This document shows, in pieces, positions 8,841 through 16,482 of a stretch of 64,000 nt of DNA. This DNA is from Oscillospiraceae bacterium (GTDB taxonomy: Bacteria; Bacillota; Clostridia; Oscillospirales; Ruminococcaceae), in contig JAFUNR010000003.1 of NCBI GenBank assembly GCA_017472965.1, positions 18,218-82,217 of the forward strand. Reading direction: 5' to 3'. The stretch's first letter is position 1, and the number at the start of each line of letters is the position of its first letter. A model generated the notes under the pieces. That model was not told the DNA's origin. It searched no databases and worked only from the letters and a program-made list of their open reading frames with translations. A program made the translations under genes and the position numbers.

Positions 8841-9121
8841 AATTGAATAAGAAAAGCTATGATGGAAAGAGTAGCCTTTGCGGAACAGCCAGAGAGAGAA
8901 GCATTTTGGTGGAAGCTTCTTATGGGATGCAAGGGCGAAGACCGCTCCTGAGCTGCAGCGCCCAAAGCAGAGTAAGCGCTGCCGTATTCCTGCGTCAAAG
9001 GATAGGATCTGATGGGATCCGAAAATGCGCAAGTGGAACCGTGCATTCTTTGTGAATAGTGTGCACCCTTGGACCTGTTACAGATGCTTTTCTGTACCGT
9101 GTGTCCCGGGGTGCTTTTTTC
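8841..9121 (+). ncRNA. T-box leader (Thr specifier ACC) with terminator
   Basis: The leader of thrS has T-box landmarks in order: an A-G-A-G-T-A start of stem I, AGAGAGAAG near 8892, the GGTGGAAGC apical element near 8908, and GCGAAG followed by ACC (8941-8943) and GCTCCTGAG, the specifier loop. Further on AAGTGGAACCGTG (9031-9043) is a divergent T-box core; the usual core has GTGGTACCGCG. A terminator follows: GCACCC (9063-9068) with GGGGTGC (9108-9114), then seven T. Uncharged tRNA-Thr with anticodon GGU should pair with ACC and prevent termination, so thrS is expressed on threonine shortage. Confidence 0.88.
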
Positions 9122-9156
9122 TTATTCAAAATAAAAAACGAATAGGAGAACACATC

Positions 9157-10923
9157 ATGAAAGTCATCCACAGCGACGGCAGCATCGGCTGCTGTGAAGG
9201 CGAGGAACAGCTGCAGGTACTGCGGCACTCGGCAGCGCATCTTCTGGCGCAGGCAATCCTGAGACTCTGGCCCGATGCATCCATCGCCGGCAGCGGCGTA
9301 TCCACCGACGGCTTTTACTGCGATGCAGACCCGGGCAGCGCCGTCATCCGTGAAAGCGATCTTGTCCGTATTGAAGAAGAAATCCGTTCCATTGCCGGCG
9401 AAAATCTGCCCTTCCGCCCCTTTGCCCTTCCGGTGCAGGAGGCATGGAGTCTGTTGGCACAGCACAGCGGCACCTACCTTCCTCCGGAGCTCAGCTCTGC
9501 AAATGGAACCGTCACCCTGTTCCGGCAGGGTGAGCACATCGAGCTGTGCAGCGGCCCGCACATCGCCTGCACAAAGGCACTGAAGGCCTTTCGGCTGACC
9601 GGTCTCTCCGGCGCCTACTGGCAAAACGACAGCAGCAACAAAATGCTTGCCCGCATCAGCGGTACAGCCTTTGTTTCGGTTGCGGAGCTGGATGCCTTTC
9701 TGGAAGCCCGCAAAGCCGCTGCGCTGCGGGATCACCGGCGCATCGGCCGCGAGATGGGGCTTTTCCAGCTGTTTGACGAGGGCACGGGTTTTCCGTTTCT
9801 TTTGCCGAATGGCGTGACCCTGCGCAATACGCTGCTGGATTACTGGCGTGCACTGCACAGACAGAACGGCTACCGGGAGATCTCCACCCCCATTGTACTG
9901 CACAAAAGTCTGTGGCAAACCAGCGGACACTGGGAGCATTACCGCGAAACCATGTATACCACGCTTATCGACGGTGAGGACCACTGCATCAAGCCGATGA
10001 GCTGTCCCGGCGGTATACTGATATACCGCAGTCGCCCGCACAGCTACCGTGAGCTCCCCATCCGGCTGGCCGAGCTGGGGCTCGTGCACCGCAACGAGCT
10101 GCGCGGCACACTGCACGGACTGTTCCGCGTGCGCTGTTTTACACAGGATGATGCCCACATCTTTATGCGCCGCGACCAGATCGCCGATGAACTTGCCGCC
10201 GTTATCCGGCTGATCCATCAGGTCTACGCGGATTTCGGCTTTCCCTGCCGGCTCGAACTTTCTACCCGACCCGAAAACAGCATGGGCAGCGATGAGGACT
10301 GGCAGCTTGCCACCGACGGCCTGCGCAGCGCACTGGATGCACAGGGCCTTGCTTATGAGATCAACGAGGGTGACGGCGCTTTTTACGGTCCGAAAATCGA
10401 TTTTCATCTGCAGGACAGTCTTGGCCGAAGCTGGCAATGCGGCACCGTGCAGCTGGATTTTCAGCTGCCGCAGAATTTCGGCCTGAGCTATGTGGACGAA
10501 CAGGGGCTGCCGCAGCAGCCCATCATGCTGCATCGGGTGTGTTTTGGCTCTGTCGAGCGATTCATCGGCATTCTCACCGAGCATTACGCCGGCCGCTTTC
10601 CGCTGTGGCTCGCCCCGGTGCAGGCAAAGGTGCTGACCGTATCCGAAAAAAGCGCCGGTTACGCCCGCCTTGTATACGAGACGCTGTGCCGCGCGGGAAT
10701 ACGCTGCGAAATCGATACCCGCAACGAAAAGATCGGCTATATGATCCGCGAATCACAGTTTGCCGAACGTATCCCCTGTATGCTCATCGTGGGGGAAAAG
10801 GAAATGCAAAACGGCACCGTTTCTCTGCGCAGCCGTGATGACGGCAGCATCGGGGAAATGACACCGGAGGAGTTGATCCGGTATATCCGCAGCGCAGGTG
10901 CCATTCCCCATATGCAGGCATGA
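9157..10923 (+). CDS. thrS: threonyl-tRNA synthetase lacking the TGS domain
   Basis: A 588-residue class II synthetase that charges tRNA-Thr. The editing domain begins almost at once with H24-S-A-A-H28 and has the partner C-S-G-P-H motif near residue 130. The catalytic core shows P-M-S-C-P-G (zinc Cys), motif 2 as R-V-R-C-F-T-Q-D-D-A-H (zinc His in D-D-A-H), and motif 3 as L-H-R-V-C-F-G-S-V-E-R-F (zinc His in L-H-R). The C-terminal anticodon domain is complete. The usual 60-residue N-terminal TGS domain is absent: only 23 residues precede the editing motif. The start at 9157 is set by AGGAG seven bases upstream and follows the T-box terminator. Catalytic and editing residues look intact, so it should be active. 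Confidence 0.93.
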   Translation: MKVIHSDGSIGCCEGEEQLQVLRHSAAHLLAQAILRLWPDASIAGSGVSTDGFYCDADPGSAVIRESDLVRIEEEIRSIAGENLPFRPFALPVQEAWSLLAQHSGTYLPPELSSANGTVTLFRQGEHIELCSGPHIACTKALKAFRLTGLSGAYWQNDSSNKMLARISGTAFVSVAELDAFLEARKAAALRDHRRIGREMGLFQLFDEGTGFPFLLPNGVTLRNTLLDYWRALHRQNGYREISTPIVLHKSLWQTSGHWEHYRETMYTTLIDGEDHCIKPMSCPGGILIYRSRPHSYRELPIRLAELGLVHRNELRGTLHGLFRVRCFTQDDAHIFMRRDQIADELAAVIRLIHQVYADFGFPCRLELSTRPENSMGSDEDWQLATDGLRSALDAQGLAYEINEGDGAFYGPKIDFHLQDSLGRSWQCGTVQLDFQLPQNFGLSYVDEQGLPQQPIMLHRVCFGSVERFIGILTEHYAGRFPLWLAPVQAKVLTVSEKSAGYARLVYETLCRAGIRCEIDTRNEKIGYMIRESQFAERIPCMLIVGEKEMQNGTVSLRSRDDGSIGEMTPEELIRYIRSAGAIPHMQA

Positions 10924-10947
10924 ATCCGATAAACTTTCGGCAAATTA

Positions 10948-10977
10948 TTTACTTTTCCGGTGCGGGTGTGGTATACT
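10948..10977 (+). promoter_or_regulatory. promoter of the acyltransferase gene
   Basis: TTTACT (10948-10953), an 18-base spacer and TATACT (10972-10977) lie 45 bases before the start codon at 11022. Confidence 0.6.
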
Positions 10978-11021
10978 TTTTTGTGTATAAACTGTGAAAA
11001 GCACAGAGAGGAATCATTTTT

Positions 11022-12218
11022 ATGAATTACCGGAAACCGGATGCCTTTGCTTACGGCGTGGTGCGGACCGCGTCGTGGCTGGCGGCAAAGCTGTTCTTCC
11101 GGCGCAAGGTGCTGCGCAACGAGCTGCGCGGCGCAAAAGGGCCGCTTGTCGTCATCGCCAATCACCAGTGTGCACTGGATTTTGTCAATCTGATCGGACT
11201 GACCCGCCGGCGCATGCATTTTGTCATCAGCAGCTCGTTCTACAACACGCTGCCCTGCCGCGGTATTGTGGATGCCCTTGGCCTGATCCCCAAACAGCAG
11301 TTCCAGACCGAGCCCAAAGACCTGAAGCGAATGAAAGCCGTCATCGAAGCCAGCGCGCCGCTGGTCATCTACCCCGCCGGGCTGATGTGCGAGGACGGGC
11401 TCTCCACCCCCATTCCCACCGCCACCTACAAATTTCTGAAATGGCTGGATGCGGATATTTATGTGGCGCGCACCACCGGCAGCTATTTCGTCATGCCGAA
11501 ATGGGGCAAGGGCTTCCGTCCGGGCCGCACCACGCTGGATGTTTACAAGCTGTTTGACCGGGAGGAGCTTCGTGCCACCGAACTTGCCGAGATCAAACGG
11601 CAGGCCGACCGCGCCCTGCTGTTCGACGCCTACCGCGAACAGGCAAAGCTGAATGCTTCTTATCTCGGTGCAAACCGACTGACCGGTCTGGAAAATGTGC
11701 TGTATCAATGTCCCCACTGTCTGGCGGAATACACCGTGCGCACCGAAAAAAACGCCATATACTGCACCAACTGCGGCTACCGGCTGGAGGGTGACCGCAA
11801 GGGCTTTCTGTACAACCGGAACACCTTCGGCGGAAAGCTGCGGTATGTCTCCGACTGGAGCGCCATGATCCGCTCCATTCTGGAACAAAAGCTGACGGAT
11901 GCGCCGGATACCCTGCTGAGCGCCCGCGCCCGCATCTGTACGCTGGATGAAAAGCGGCACCGCTTTGCGGAGGCCGGCTTCGGCACGCTGACGCTGGATG
12001 CACATCATTTCACGATCAAAGGCTGCCTGCACGGAAAGGACACCTGCATCAGTGTTCCCACCATCAGCCTGCCCTGTCTGCCGTTTTCCCCCGGCCGCCA
12101 TCTGGAGCTGCAGTGTGGGTCTGCCATCTATCGCTGCTATCCGGAGGACAGCCGCCTTGTAATGAAATTCATCAATACCCTGCGGGTGCTGCACTCCATG
12201 CGCCACCCCGAAGAATGA
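11022..12218 (+). CDS. PlsC-family 1-acylglycerol-3-phosphate acyltransferase-like protein with zinc ribbon
   Basis: A 398-residue protein. Residues about 20-200 form a PlsC-type acyltransferase domain with the catalytic N-H48-x4-D53 motif and the glycerol-phosphate loop Y-P-A-G-L-M-C-E-D-G near 118; such enzymes acylate lysophosphatidic acid at the membrane. Residues 230-251 form a zinc ribbon, C230-x2-C233 and C248-x2-C251, which is not part of ordinary PlsC enzymes (about 200-250 residues). The last 150 residues are unassigned and may be a PH-like beta domain. The AGAGAGG ribosome site is 11 bases upstream of the ATG. The M42 peptidase gene starts 41 bases after the stop, so they may share a transcript. 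The function beyond acyl transfer is unknown. Confidence 0.75.
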   Translation: MNYRKPDAFAYGVVRTASWLAAKLFFRRKVLRNELRGAKGPLVVIANHQCALDFVNLIGLTRRRMHFVISSSFYNTLPCRGIVDALGLIPKQQFQTEPKDLKRMKAVIEASAPLVIYPAGLMCEDGLSTPIPTATYKFLKWLDADIYVARTTGSYFVMPKWGKGFRPGRTTLDVYKLFDREELRATELAEIKRQADRALLFDAYREQAKLNASYLGANRLTGLENVLYQCPHCLAEYTVRTEKNAIYCTNCGYRLEGDRKGFLYNRNTFGGKLRYVSDWSAMIRSILEQKLTDAPDTLLSARARICTLDEKRHRFAEAGFGTLTLDAHHFTIKGCLHGKDTCISVPTISLPCLPFSPGRHLELQCGSAIYRCYPEDSRLVMKFINTLRVLHSMRHPEE

Positions 12219-12259
12219 CCGCCGTTTTATCTGCCGTATCAACGGAAAGGAGTTTTACC

Positions 12260-13300
12260 ATGCGCTTTGACATCGATACCCGTTTTCTGCTGGATTGCTT
12301 TAAGGAGATCGTAGAAACCCCCAGCCCCGTTGGCTACTACCCGCTGCTGAATCCCGTGCTGGAAAAATATGCCGCCATGTTCGGACAGACCGTCACCTAT
12401 GATAACAAAAGCACCGCTTATATCACACTGGAGGGCGAGGACAACAGCAAAACCGTGCTGGTAGGTGCGCACGCCGACACCATCGGCCTGATCGTGCGCA
12501 AGGTGGACGCCGACGGCATGATCCGCGTGCGCCAGCTGGGCGGCGTCAACTACGGCAGTCTGGAGGGCGAGACCGTCACCGTCCACACCCGCAGCGGCAG
12601 AACCTACACCGGTTTATTCGCCTGTCAGTCCCACTCGGTGCATGTGTTTGACGATGCCCGCACCCTGTCCCGCGATGAAAACACCATGATCATCATTCTG
12701 GACGAGAAGGTATCGAGCAAGCAGGATGTGTATGATCTGGGTATCCGCCACGGCGATTTCGTCTCTATCGAGCCCCGCTGCCAGTTCACCGAAAACGGTT
12801 ATGTGAAATCCCGCTTCATCGATGACAAGGCCGCGATCGCCTGCTGCTTTGCCATGCTGAAGTATCTTTGCGAAAACAACCTTAAGCCCAAGTACCGCAC
12901 CGTTCTGGCCTTCCCCTACGGCGAAGAGATCGGTTTCGGCGGCACCTATGTACCCGCCGGTGTCAGCGAGTATGTGGCCATCGATATCGGCCTGATCGGT
13001 CCGGATTACGACGGCGACGAATACAAGGTGAGCATCTGTGCCAAGGACAATGCCTCGCCCTACGATTACGATCTGACCACCCGTCTGGTGAACTACGCAG
13101 AAAAGGCCGGCTGCGATTACGCGGTGGATATCTTCTACCGCTACGGCACCGACGGCACCGCCGCCCTGCGTGCCGGCAACAATCTGCGCGCCGCAGCTTT
13201 CGGCATGGCGGTCTACTGCAGCCACGGCATGGAACGCACCCATGTGAACGGTCTTGCCAACACGGTAAACCTGCTGCTGGCCTATACGCTGGATATCTGA
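12260..13300 (+). CDS. M42 family metallopeptidase (aminopeptidase/endoglucanase-like)
   Basis: A 346-residue cytoplasmic dinuclear zinc peptidase. Visible ligands and catalytic residues: G-A-H-A-D-T-I-G near residue 75 (first His and catalytic Asp), I-D-D-K-A-A near 190 (bridging Asp), G-E-E-I-G near 224 (catalytic Glu and ligand Glu), I-D-I-G near 245 and a late Y-C-S-H-G-M-E near 320 (last His). An inserted beta-barrel dimerisation domain lies at about 70-180, as usual for M42. These enzymes trim N-terminal residues from peptides in large TET-like complexes. The ATG at 12260 has GAAAGGAG nine bases upstream. It follows the acyltransferase gene and ends before a bidirectional terminator. 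Confidence 0.9.
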   Translation: MRFDIDTRFLLDCFKEIVETPSPVGYYPLLNPVLEKYAAMFGQTVTYDNKSTAYITLEGEDNSKTVLVGAHADTIGLIVRKVDADGMIRVRQLGGVNYGSLEGETVTVHTRSGRTYTGLFACQSHSVHVFDDARTLSRDENTMIIILDEKVSSKQDVYDLGIRHGDFVSIEPRCQFTENGYVKSRFIDDKAAIACCFAMLKYLCENNLKPKYRTVLAFPYGEEIGFGGTYVPAGVSEYVAIDIGLIGPDYDGDEYKVSICAKDNASPYDYDLTTRLVNYAEKAGCDYAVDIFYRYGTDGTAALRAGNNLRAAAFGMAVYCSHGMERTHVNGLANTVNLLLAYTLDI

Positions 13301-13323
13301 TTTTCCCATCACTTGCACAAAAA

Positions 13324-13364
13324 AATGCGCTGCCCTTCGCACAGGAGGAACAGCGCATTTTTTA
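13324..13364. terminator. bidirectional terminator
   Basis: AATGCGCTG (13324-13332) pairs with CAGCGCATT (13351-13359), followed by T on the plus strand and preceded by A, which reads as T on the minus strand. It lies between the convergent M42 peptidase and MATE exporter genes. Confidence 0.85.
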
Positions 13365-13370
13365 TTCTTT

Positions 13371-14744
13371 TTATTTCTGCGGACCGGCTTCCAGAATGGC
13401 GTTAAACCGATGGAAGAACATTCCTGCTGTGACGGCAGCGGCGATGATATCGCTGACCGGTTCGGCCAGGAATACGGCGAAAACCTTGTTCTCAAAAACA
13501 AGCGGCAGCAGGAAAATGAGCGGGATCAGCAGCACCACCTTGCGCAGGCAGGCCATCAGCAGGCTGACCTTGGCCTGACCCAGCGACATGAAGCTGTACT
13601 GACAGCACATCTGGATACCCAGCGCGAAAATACCTGCCATATAGATGCGCATTGCCCATACGGTGTAATCCATCAGAGCCGGATCGGAAGAAAAAATTCC
13701 CGCAAATACCCGGGGCACCAGCAGCAGCGCCAGCCAGAACACCCCCGCATAACCGGCACATACTGCAAACTGGCGATAAAATGCCTGCCGGACACGGTCA
13801 TTTTTCCGCGCACCGAAATTGAAACTCACGATGGGGCCGCTGCCCTGACATACGCCGGAAAGCGGCATGGAGATCAGCTGGCTGACACTGGTAAGGATCG
13901 TCATGGCACCCACCGCCAGATCCCCGCCATAGCGGGAAAGGCTGGAGGTAAAACTGATGGAGAGAAGACTCTCGGTGGAAAGCATGATAAATGTGGAAAC
14001 GCCCAGCGCCAGCACAGAGCCGACCACCCTGCCGGAAAGCCGCATATCTGCCGCCGTGATGCGCAGACGTGTCTTTTTTCCGGTAAGGAAGCACAGCACC
14101 CACACAGCGCTCACCGCCTGACTGAGTACCGTGGCCAGTGCAGCGCCTCTCACGCCCATATCCAGCACAAAAATGAGGATCGGATCCAGTACGATATTGA
14201 TAGCAGCGCCGATAACGGTGGTCAGCATACTGAACGCCGCAAAGCCCTGTGTGGTGATAAACATATTCATGCCCATGACCACCAGCACAAAGGCGCTGCC
14301 GCAAATATAAATACGGGCATATTCCAGCGCATAGGGCAGCGTGGCATCCGATGCACCGAACAGCCGCAGCAGCGGCTCGGCGGTAAAGCTGAACACCACG
14401 GTCAGCACCGCCGCCAGTGCCAGCAGCAGCGTGAAGCAGTTGCCCATGATACGCTGCGCACCGGCAAAATCTCCCCGCCCCATGGCGATGGAGGCCCGGG
14501 GTGCACCGCCGCTGCCCACCATCATGGCAAAGGCATTCAGCAGCATCAGGATCGGCATAAAAAGGCCCACGCCGGTCAGTGCGGCGGAACCGATCTCCGG
14601 AATATGTCCGATATAAATGCGATCCACAATATTATACAGCAGGTTGACGATCTGGGCCACCACCGCCGGCACCGCCAGCTTTACCAGCAGCTTTCCCACG
14701 CTGCCGTTGCCAAGATCCGGCCCGGTCGCCTGTTCCTTACTCAT
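13371..14744 (-). CDS. MATE family multidrug/organic cation exporter
   Basis: A 457-residue integral membrane protein with about twelve hydrophobic segments in two related halves. The N-terminal P-A-V-V-A-Q-I-V-N-L-L-Y-N-I-V-D-R-I-Y-I segment is the hallmark of bacterial MATE (NorM/DinF-like) transporters, which exchange drugs or metabolites for sodium or protons. Start ATG has AAGGGG eight bases upstream. It is expressed singly from a strong promoter at 14787-14815, back to back with that of the ATC-hydrolase gene. The transported compound cannot be inferred. Confidence 0.93.
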   Translation of the reverse strand: MSKEQATGPDLGNGSVGKLLVKLAVPAVVAQIVNLLYNIVDRIYIGHIPEIGSAALTGVGLFMPILMLLNAFAMMVGSGGAPRASIAMGRGDFAGAQRIMGNCFTLLLALAAVLTVVFSFTAEPLLRLFGASDATLPYALEYARIYICGSAFVLVVMGMNMFITTQGFAAFSMLTTVIGAAINIVLDPILIFVLDMGVRGAALATVLSQAVSAVWVLCFLTGKKTRLRITAADMRLSGRVVGSVLALGVSTFIMLSTESLLSISFTSSLSRYGGDLAVGAMTILTSVSQLISMPLSGVCQGSGPIVSFNFGARKNDRVRQAFYRQFAVCAGYAGVFWLALLLVPRVFAGIFSSDPALMDYTVWAMRIYMAGIFALGIQMCCQYSFMSLGQAKVSLLMACLRKVVLLIPLIFLLPLVFENKVFAVFLAEPVSDIIAAAVTAGMFFHRFNAILEAGPQK

Positions 14745-14786
14745 TTCTCAAACCCCTTTTCTGCAGTCAGTTTTCTTCTTTGTAAA

Positions 14787-14815
14787 AGTATGACACAGAA
14801 AAAAGTTTCTGTCAA
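14787..14815 (-). promoter_or_regulatory. promoter of the MATE exporter gene
   Basis: Minus strand TTGACA (14815-14810), 17-base spacer, CATACT (14792-14787). Its -35 box is two bases from the -35 box of the divergent promoter at 14818-14846. Confidence 0.8.
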
Positions 14816-14817
14816 TC

Positions 14818-14846
14818 TTTACGGCGGCGTACAAATCTGCTATACT
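14818..14846 (+). promoter_or_regulatory. promoter of the ATC-hydrolase-family gene
   Basis: TTTACG (14818-14823), 17-base spacer, TATACT (14841-14846). It ends 29 bases before the start codon at 14876. Confidence 0.7.
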
Positions 14847-14875
14847 GGAAAAAAGTCCGTATGGAGGTACACAGT

Positions 14876-15388
14876 ATGAGCATCGTCAATGAGCCAAAAA
14901 TCCGCAACCCTCTGATCGTCGCCATCCGTGAGCAGCTGGAGCACCGCGCCCTGTGGATGTACCTGCTGTGCGATGAGGCACGCAAAAAAGGGCTGGATCC
15001 CACCGAATATGCCCCCGCCGCCATCAGGCGCTGCGGCCTGTTTCAGGGTGCCAATCTGCGCGCAAAAGCAGGCGGCGGCGAATCGCTGAAGGGCCTGAAA
15101 AAGACGCTTTTCACCAAGCCCGCCCAGTGGGTATTTGAAATGGATGTCAAGCGCTGCACCGACGACAATCTGGATATCGATTTCCACTACTGCCCGCTGG
15201 TCAAGGCATGGCAGAAGCAGGGCTGCAGCGATGAGGAGATCCGCCTGCTGTGCGATCACGCCATGTGCGGCGACCGCGGCATCGCTGAGAGCTTCGGCTG
15301 CCATCTGGAACTGCCCGCCACCATTGCCCGTGGGGATGATGTGTGCAAGATCCGCTTTGTCCGCGGCGTGGAGAAGGACGAAGAATAA
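14876..15388 (+). CDS. L-2-amino-thiazoline-4-carboxylic acid hydrolase family protein
   Basis: A 170-residue soluble protein. The C-terminal half, with W-V-F-E-M-D-V-K-R-C, F-H-Y-C-P-L-V-K-A-W and C-D-H-A-M-C-G-D-R-G-I-A, matches the ATC-hydrolase family, whose founding member opens the thiazoline ring of ATC to give cysteine derivatives. Most family members in gut Firmicutes are uncharacterised. The ATG at 14876 is preferred over the one at 14861 because GGAGGT (14863-14868) would otherwise fall inside the coding region. It is monocistronic, divergent from the MATE exporter, and ends at a terminator-like hairpin. An actual ATC substrate is not implied. Confidence 0.8.
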   Translation: MSIVNEPKIRNPLIVAIREQLEHRALWMYLLCDEARKKGLDPTEYAPAAIRRCGLFQGANLRAKAGGGESLKGLKKTLFTKPAQWVFEMDVKRCTDDNLDIDFHYCPLVKAWQKQGCSDEEIRLLCDHAMCGDRGIAESFGCHLELPATIARGDDVCKIRFVRGVEKDEE

Positions 15389-15444
15389 ACGCGAAGCCCG
15401 CTGCCGAAGCTTTCCCCCTGTCACATCCTCATACATTTAAAAAG

Positions 15445-15475
15445 GAGCTGCTGCGTTTTGCGGCAGCTCACTTTC
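15445..15475. terminator. terminator between convergent genes
   Basis: GAGCTGCTGC (15445-15454) pairs with CGGCAGCTC (15461-15469) apart from one wobble, followed on plus by a T-rich stretch and on minus by TTTTT. It overlaps the stop codon of the minus-strand AraC gene. Confidence 0.7.
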
Positions 15476-16319
15476 TTTTTGTTCCGGGGTGCGCATTTTT
15501 CTGCCGGTATTCTGTCGGCGTAAAACCGGTGTGCTTTTTAAACGCGGTGCAAAACTGTGACCTGTCCGTAAAACCGACCTCGGCGGCGACCACATCCACC
15601 GGAAGCGCCGTCTCCTGCAGCAGCTGTCCCGCAACGTGCATTTTTTCCGCAAGCACCGCCTGATGCAGCGTCATTCCGGTGCTTTTCTTAAAGACGCGGT
15701 TCAGATAGAACGAATGATATCCGAACTCTGCCGAGATCATAGCATTGCTGATCGGTCTGTCGCTGTTTTTTTGAATAAATAAAAGGATCTGCTGCACGAT
15801 CGCGGGCGGTCTTTCCTGTTTGTCCGATGCCCTCTGCACAATATAGCACAGGATCTCCTTGATCAGCGCCGAGGTGGCAGCATCGGAAAAACGATCGGGA
15901 CACAGGCGGTGCTGCACACATTCATACAGCTTGCTTTCCATTTCAAACGCCTGCGGTATCACGATCAGATCCTTCAGCTCGTCGGGAGGATCATTTTCAA
16001 GCACGGCTTTCTCATCGAACGAGGCAAGATCCCTTGAGGGCGAGCGCACCTCTTTTTCGTGTGCCTTATTCCGGGTCATATCAAAATTCAGAACGATGAT
16101 CTTGACCTTTCCCTCAAAATAATACGGTGTTGCAGGACGAAAGTAGATCAGCATTCCCGGCTCCAGCGCAATGGAACGGTCTTTCAGAACCAGCGTTGCC
16201 TTTCTGTCCAGAATATAAAAAATGCGGAAATCGTATGCACAGCCAAGCGGTGCACTCGATGTGACAAACGGCTGCAATTCCGCTGCCCGCATAAACGGAT
16301 TGATGTCACACAGCTCCAC
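15468..16319 (-). CDS. AraC family transcriptional regulator (sugar-utilisation type)
   Basis: A 283-residue regulator. The N-terminal 130 residues look like a cupin sensor domain (for instance the run E-P-G-M-L-I-Y-F-R-P near residue 53). The last 100 residues hold the two helix-turn-helix motifs: I-S-N-A-M-I-S-A-E-F-G-Y-H-S near 196 and V-D-V-V-A-A-E-V-G-F-T-D near 242, ending in the family signature G-F-T-P-T-E-Y-R. The start is GTG at 16319, with GAGGAGG seven bases upstream. Its promoter overlaps completely with that of the divergent sugar enzyme at 16483 (bases 16370-16401), so it probably controls both itself and that gene in response to a sugar. Confidence 0.92.
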   Translation of the reverse strand: MELCDINPFMRAAELQPFVTSSAPLGCAYDFRIFYILDRKATLVLKDRSIALEPGMLIYFRPATPYYFEGKVKIIVLNFDMTRNKAHEKEVRSPSRDLASFDEKAVLENDPPDELKDLIVIPQAFEMESKLYECVQHRLCPDRFSDAATSALIKEILCYIVQRASDKQERPPAIVQQILLFIQKNSDRPISNAMISAEFGYHSFYLNRVFKKSTGMTLHQAVLAEKMHVAGQLLQETALPVDVVAAEVGFTDRSQFCTAFKKHTGFTPTEYRQKNAHPGTKRK

Positions 16320-16369
16320 AGTAAACCTCCTCAGGTTTGTTTTTCAAAAGTTCCTGTTTGTTTTTCGCA

Positions 16370-16401
16370 TTGATTATATCATACTCAAAAGCTATAATCA
16401 A
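16370..16401. promoter_or_regulatory. perfectly overlapping divergent promoters (AraC gene / sugar enzyme)
   Basis: Plus strand: TTGATT (16370-16375), 17 bases, TATAAT (16393-16398), serving 16483. Minus strand: TTGATT (16401-16396), 17 bases, TATAAT (16378-16373), serving the AraC gene. The two promoters use the same 32 bases: a nine-base inverted repeat, TTGATTATA and TATAATCAA, in which each -35 box overlaps the other -10 box. Confidence 0.85.
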
Positions 16402-16482
16402 TGTAACGCCGGTTTCCTTTCAGTGCAAACGGAAAGCGGCTTTCAATACGCTCAAAATCATTTTTCGACAGGAGATACTGAC

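Noticed and set aside
13410-14879. A 489-codon plus-strand open frame opposite the MATE gene
   Set aside because: Its translation is rich in His, Gln and Arg, as expected for the complement of a membrane protein gene.
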